Assembly: GCA_905210905.1 (NCBI GenBank)
Contig: CAJLYQ010000075.1
Location: 1 to 6,660 of the forward strand
Direction: 5' to 3'
Origin: an uncultured Christensenella sp.
GTDB lineage: Bacteria > Bacillota > Clostridia > Christensenellales > DTU072
DNA: 6,660 nt
A model generated the notes under the pieces. It had not been told where the DNA came from and did not search any database. It saw only the letters and a list, made by a program, of their open reading frames with translations. Positions 3,672 to 6,660 of this stretch are shown here, piece after piece. Each line of letters opens with the position of its first letter. The stretch's first letter is position 1. Both the position numbers and the translations under genes were made by a program.

Positions 3672-6341
3672 TTATTTTTTCTTTTCGCCGCCGTCGGCGT
3701 TTTCTTCCGCTTCGAGCAAAGCAAGTTTCTCCGCCGCGGTAAGTTTTTTCTTTTTTGCTTTCCCTGCGGAAACGGCAGGAGCAGGGGAATCGCTTCCGGA
3801 TACGGAACTTCCGCTCGTTTCGTTTTCAAGCGCAAGAAGTTTCTCTTCGTATTTCCTGTCGCGACGACGGGAAGGGAACAAACTCCATACCGCGGTTTGT
3901 ACGAATACTACGAGAATAAAACTGATAAGCGCGCCACGGGCAAGCATACCCGTAAGTTGCTTGATAATAAGATTGTTGCTGATAAGATACATTCCCATAC
4001 ATACCGAGCCTATCATAAGCGCACTCGTAAGAATAGGAGGAATAACTTCCGTCGCCGTGTCTATCGCGCACGCCTTGCCGCTTTCGTAGGAAGAACGCTT
4101 CTTCTCGAACGTGTTCGCAAACAAAATCGCATAGTCGACCGTACAACCGAGTTCTACGCTGCTGATAATAACGTACACGATAAAGTTGACGCTCTGCCCG
4201 AATAAGAAGTTAAACGCAAGGTTAATCCATATTCCGAGTTCTATAATAACGATTATTATAAGACTCTTTAACGGATTGCGTAAAAGAAGCGTAACCACGA
4301 CGTAAATTATCGCCGAGCTGACCAACGTTACTACCATAAAATCACGCGGCGTGATAGAACCCATCTCGTTGCTCGAAGTGATTATACCCACGGGATAGTA
4401 ATTGTTCTTGCCGAAATATTCGGCGCATAAAGACACGACTTCGTTATACGCGCTCTGCGCCTCGTCGTCTTCCGTGTTTCCGTTAAAACTGATGGTGTAA
4501 AGCGTGTACCACTTCCCGTCGACTTTGCGGAAAAGCGAGTTAAGCGCAGACAGGTTCACGTTGTCGTTAAGGGAAGTAACTTCGTCGAATAACCCCTTAA
4601 CAATCGCCGCCTGCTCGGCATTTTCTATACCGTAATCACGCAAAAACGACGAAAATTGATCGTATTTCTCAAGATAAACCGCAAGTTCTTTGAACTTAGT
4701 CGTTCCGTTTCCGTTAGCAACCGTAAGCAACGCTTCGAGTACGTCCTCGCTTATGTCAACCGCGGTAAACGCCCCCATCAGACCGGTAATTCTGTCGGGA
4801 TTAACCGCTTTTACTTCTTCGATAAACGCTTTTTGAGTAAGTCCGCCGATAGGCTTTAACGGAACGGCAAGTATAAGTTGATTGCCGAGTTCGCTCGCAA
4901 GTTGTTCTTCACGGGTTTCCGTTTTCTTTTCGTAAAGTTCGAGATAACTGTACTTAACTTTGCTCTGAGCGATGAAGGACGGCACGAGCAATCCGACCGC
5001 AATCACGATAAGAACGATCCTTTGCCACGCAGCAAACCGCGCCACGGGGCGAGCGATAACGCCTTTCTCGATTTGCACGGGAGACTTGTGCTTTTTCTCT
5101 CGACAAGAGTTGATTTTCGCGGTTATTTTACTTAGATACGAATGTGTGGTGCGCTCGATTAGTTTGTCGCAAAGCACCGTAAGAACGGGCTGTAAGATAA
5201 GTACGGTAACCATCGACATTATTACGCCCTTAATAAGGACGTTCGCTATGTCCGTACCTATGCGGAATTTCATACAATACAAAGCCGCAAATCCGCCCAC
5301 CGTGGTAAATCCGCTCGCAAGCACGCTCTCCGATACTTCGGGAAACGCCTTGACGGCGGCGTCCGAAGCAGGAAGAGAAACACGGTTTCTCCGATAAACG
5401 TGCGTAAAAAATATTGCGTAGTCCATCGTTATGGCAAGTTGCAAAACCGCGCTTATCGCAAAACTGATAATGCTTATGGACGGGAATAAATAATTCATTC
5501 CCATACTGATGACTATGCCTACGCCCAAAGTCGTGAGCAAAATAAACGGCTCGACGAAACTCGAAGAACATATTATAAGTATGATAAGTACGCTGAGAAC
5601 GCCGCATACGATGAACCACGGTAAGTCCTTCATCGTGTCGGACAAAAGCGCCTGAGCCGTTTCAGTGGTACCCGTTGAGCCGAATTCGGTATACCCGAAC
5701 TCCGCTTTAATGTTATCAAGAAGAGTGTAGGCGGCGTCGCCGGAATCCACGTCGGTAAGAATTACGAGAACGTAATCGTATACGCCGCTTTCGTCGGTTG
5801 AATGACGAAGATAAGTCTGCATGGCGGACGTGTCAACGAAGTCCACGTTGAAGTAATCGGCAAGTTTGAGAAGAGTAAGAAGTTTGTCCGCGTCGTCGTA
5901 AAGATTTTGATCTTTTATGTTCGAGATAACGCTTTCGAGATAGGTTCGATTTTCTTTGAGAACGGACAAAATGTTGGTTAAGGAATCGTCGATTTGTTCG
6001 AAAGAAGAAACCGATCCGTACCAGGTGACGGAAGACACCGATTTCATTTCCGTGACGTTCGTTACGGCAGTGCGAAATGCGTTTACGTCGTCGGGCGAGT
6101 TTTCGTCCACCCTGACTACGAGCGTTGCGTTTCCGCGCACGTCAAACTGATCCTGAAGGAAAACGAGTCCGCGCTTAGTGACGGAATCGTCGTCGAGATA
6201 ACTCACCATATCGGAGTTTATTTTGTCGTCGCTGGTTACAAGAAAAACCGTGCCGACTATCGTTACGACGAAAAGAATGGCAAACGCCAATAAAAATACG
6301 CCTTTGTATTTAAGTATAAACTTCCCGACCTTTTCCGCCAT
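3672..6341 (-). CDS. MMPL/RND-family membrane transporter
   Basis: This 889-residue inner-membrane protein has the duplicated RND architecture. TM1 spans about 14-35, followed by an outside loop (36-240), then TM2-TM6 (about 241-391). A cytoplasmic linker (392-440) leads to TM7 (441-458), a second outside loop (459-665) and TM8-TM12 (about 667-820). Both halves carry the MMPL-type acidic signature in TM4 and TM10: TMDYAIFF with D307 and TVDYAILF with D736. These residues are expected to carry the proton relay. The family exports lipids, drugs or other amphiphiles; the substrate cannot be read here. No membrane-fusion or outer-membrane partner is nearby, fitting a single-component Gram-positive system. 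The C-terminal tail (821-889) is cytoplasmic and charged, with KAKKKK and a final EKKK. The ATG at 6341 has GGAGG four bases upstream. No clear terminator follows the TAA, only an AT-rich tract. Confidence 0.92.
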   Translation of the reverse strand: MAEKVGKFILKYKGVFLLAFAILFVVTIVGTVFLVTSDDKINSDMVSYLDDDSVTKRGLVFLQDQFDVRGNATLVVRVDENSPDDVNAFRTAVTNVTEMKSVSSVTWYGSVSSFEQIDDSLTNILSVLKENRTYLESVISNIKDQNLYDDADKLLTLLKLADYFNVDFVDTSAMQTYLRHSTDESGVYDYVLVILTDVDSGDAAYTLLDNIKAEFGYTEFGSTGTTETAQALLSDTMKDLPWFIVCGVLSVLIILIICSSSFVEPFILLTTLGVGIVISMGMNYLFPSISIISFAISAVLQLAITMDYAIFFTHVYRRNRVSLPASDAAVKAFPEVSESVLASGFTTVGGFAALYCMKFRIGTDIANVLIKGVIMSMVTVLILQPVLTVLCDKLIERTTHSYLSKITAKINSCREKKHKSPVQIEKGVIARPVARFAAWQRIVLIVIAVGLLVPSFIAQSKVKYSYLELYEKKTETREEQLASELGNQLILAVPLKPIGGLTQKAFIEEVKAVNPDRITGLMGAFTAVDISEDVLEALLTVANGNGTTKFKELAVYLEKYDQFSSFLRDYGIENAEQAAIVKGLFDEVTSLNDNVNLSALNSLFRKVDGKWYTLYTISFNGNTEDDEAQSAYNEVVSLCAEYFGKNNYYPVGIITSSNEMGSITPRDFMVVTLVSSAIIYVVVTLLLRNPLKSLIIIVIIELGIWINLAFNFLFGQSVNFIVYVIISSVELGCTVDYAILFANTFEKKRSSYESGKACAIDTATEVIPPILTSALMIGSVCMGMYLISNNLIIKQLTGMLARGALISFILVVFVQTAVWSLFPSRRRDRKYEEKLLALENETSGSSVSGSDSPAPAVSAGKAKKKKLTAAEKLALLEAEENADGGEKKK

Positions 6342-6345
6342 CTTT

Positions 6346-6350
6346 CCTCC
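6346..6350 (-). promoter_or_regulatory. Ribosome-binding site of the transporter
   Basis: GGAGG on the minus strand followed by aaag and the ATG at 6341. The four-base spacing is a little short, but the site is strong and there is no competing in-frame start nearby. Confidence 0.75.
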
Positions 6351-6364
6351 GAATTGCGATCCTT

Positions 6365-6370
6365 ATTATA
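6365..6370 (-). promoter_or_regulatory. Possible -10 box of the transporter promoter
   Basis: A perfect TATAAT on the minus strand, 24 bases before the ATG, would give a short leader that still holds the GGAGG. No good -35 is visible at 16-18 bases; gattat is the nearest and is poor. The dyad gggt-aa-accc (6375-6384 region) in the spacer could be an operator, but this is speculative. Confidence 0.35.
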
Positions 6371-6570
6371 AATGGGGTAAACCCTATATAATCTTAACAA
6401 TTCTACCATAAAAGAATAATAACCGCAAGTGTTGCCGACACAGTGCCCGCAACGAATAACGATTTTGGGAAAATGAATGGTTGCAGACAAAATCGAATGG
6501 GAGTAAGACGTCGCAGTTTTAAAGACTGCCATTTGTAGAGAAAAAGACAAACCGCAATTACCATATAAAG
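6371..6570. other. AT-rich non-coding stretch upstream of the transporter
   Basis: I see no gene here. A minus-strand frame runs through it into the transporter start, but it has no ribosome-binding site or recognisable composition. No tRNA, CRISPR or rRNA pattern is present. It forms the upstream leader region between the transporter promoter and the hairpin repeats. Confidence 0.6.
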
Positions 6571-6605
6571 CCTTCCCCTTGGGGGAAAGTGTCAACGAAT
6601 CCGAC
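6571..6605. repeat. Tandem-hairpin intergenic repeat, degenerate copy
   Basis: ccttccccttgggggaaag forms the first hairpin with a ttg loop. It is followed by gtcaacgaatccgac, a decayed form of the second hairpin of the neighbouring copy; only gtc and gac still pair. It has the same orientation as the copy at 6619. Confidence 0.75.
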
Positions 6606-6618
6606 CGCCGCACAAAAG

Positions 6619-6660
6619 ACTTCCCCTTGGGGGAAGATGTCGGTGAAACCGACGGATGAG
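6619..6660. repeat. Tandem-hairpin intergenic repeat, intact copy reaching the window edge
   Basis: Hairpin one pairs cttcccc with ggggaag (6620-6636) around ttg. Two bases later hairpin two pairs gtcggt with accgac around gaa (6639-6653), and ggatgag follows to the end of the window. From memory this cttcccc-ttg-ggggaag plus gtcgg-ccgac plus ggatgag unit is a common dispersed repeat of Clostridia genomes, which supports the Firmicutes assignment of this end of the window. It may extend past the edge. Confidence 0.8.

Noticed and set aside
3600..3690. Terminator for the transporter in the A/T-rich tract after its stop
   Set aside because: There are homopolymer runs but no stem-loop followed by T on the minus strand.
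6263..6613. 116-residue minus-strand open frame overlapping the transporter start
   Set aside because: It runs through the hairpin repeats, has no ribosome-binding site and no recognisable family, and overlaps the well-supported transporter start.

Overview
This window reads as a metagenome-style contig in which at least two gut-type bacterial lineages are joined. Three blocks can be separated by codon use, base composition and ribosome-binding style. Block A (1 to about 362) is a high-GC fragment of a Clostridia-like dnaX gene on the + strand. Block B (about 362 to about 2060) looks Bacteroidales-like: all genes are on the minus strand, Shine-Dalgarno sites are absent, Ala codons are GCC/GCT and almost never GCG, and there is a long repeat-rich intergenic stretch. 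Block C (about 2060 to 6660) is a lower-GC Firmicutes/Clostridia-like genome with strong GGAGG/GAGGTG ribosome-binding sites, frequent GCG and AAA codons and a hairpin repeat that I associate with Clostridia.

Layout: 3-395 (+) is the DnaX domain III fragment, interrupted at about 362. 341-550 (-) is a small two-CxxC zinc-ribbon protein whose last few codons come from the dnaX side of the junction. 573-610 is the ferritin terminator. 654-1139 (-) is an intact bacterial non-haem ferritin with all six ferroxidase ligands. 1140-1805 has no credible gene and holds several dispersed palindromic repeats. 1806-1845 is a strong terminator. 1868-2869 (-) is a GGGtGRT-family protein and 2881-3576 (-) is a NifU-like Fe-S scaffold protein. 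These two form a tight two-gene operon behind a recognisable promoter at 3622-3651. 3672-6341 (-) is an 889-residue MMPL/RND-type membrane transporter. 6342-6660 is non-coding, with a probable promoter and two copies of a tandem-hairpin repeat that runs to the window edge.

Functionally, the one real module is the NifU-like/GGGtGRT pair, a conserved but poorly understood operon whose scaffold-like member suggests Fe-S or sulfur chemistry. The transporter lies upstream on the same strand, but the operon has its own promoter. The ferritin next door should not be read as part of an iron module with this pair. Codon use switches inside the GGGtGRT gene at its most conserved motif, so the ferritin neighbourhood probably belongs to a different genome. 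The two junctions are the most important thing for a user of this sequence to know.
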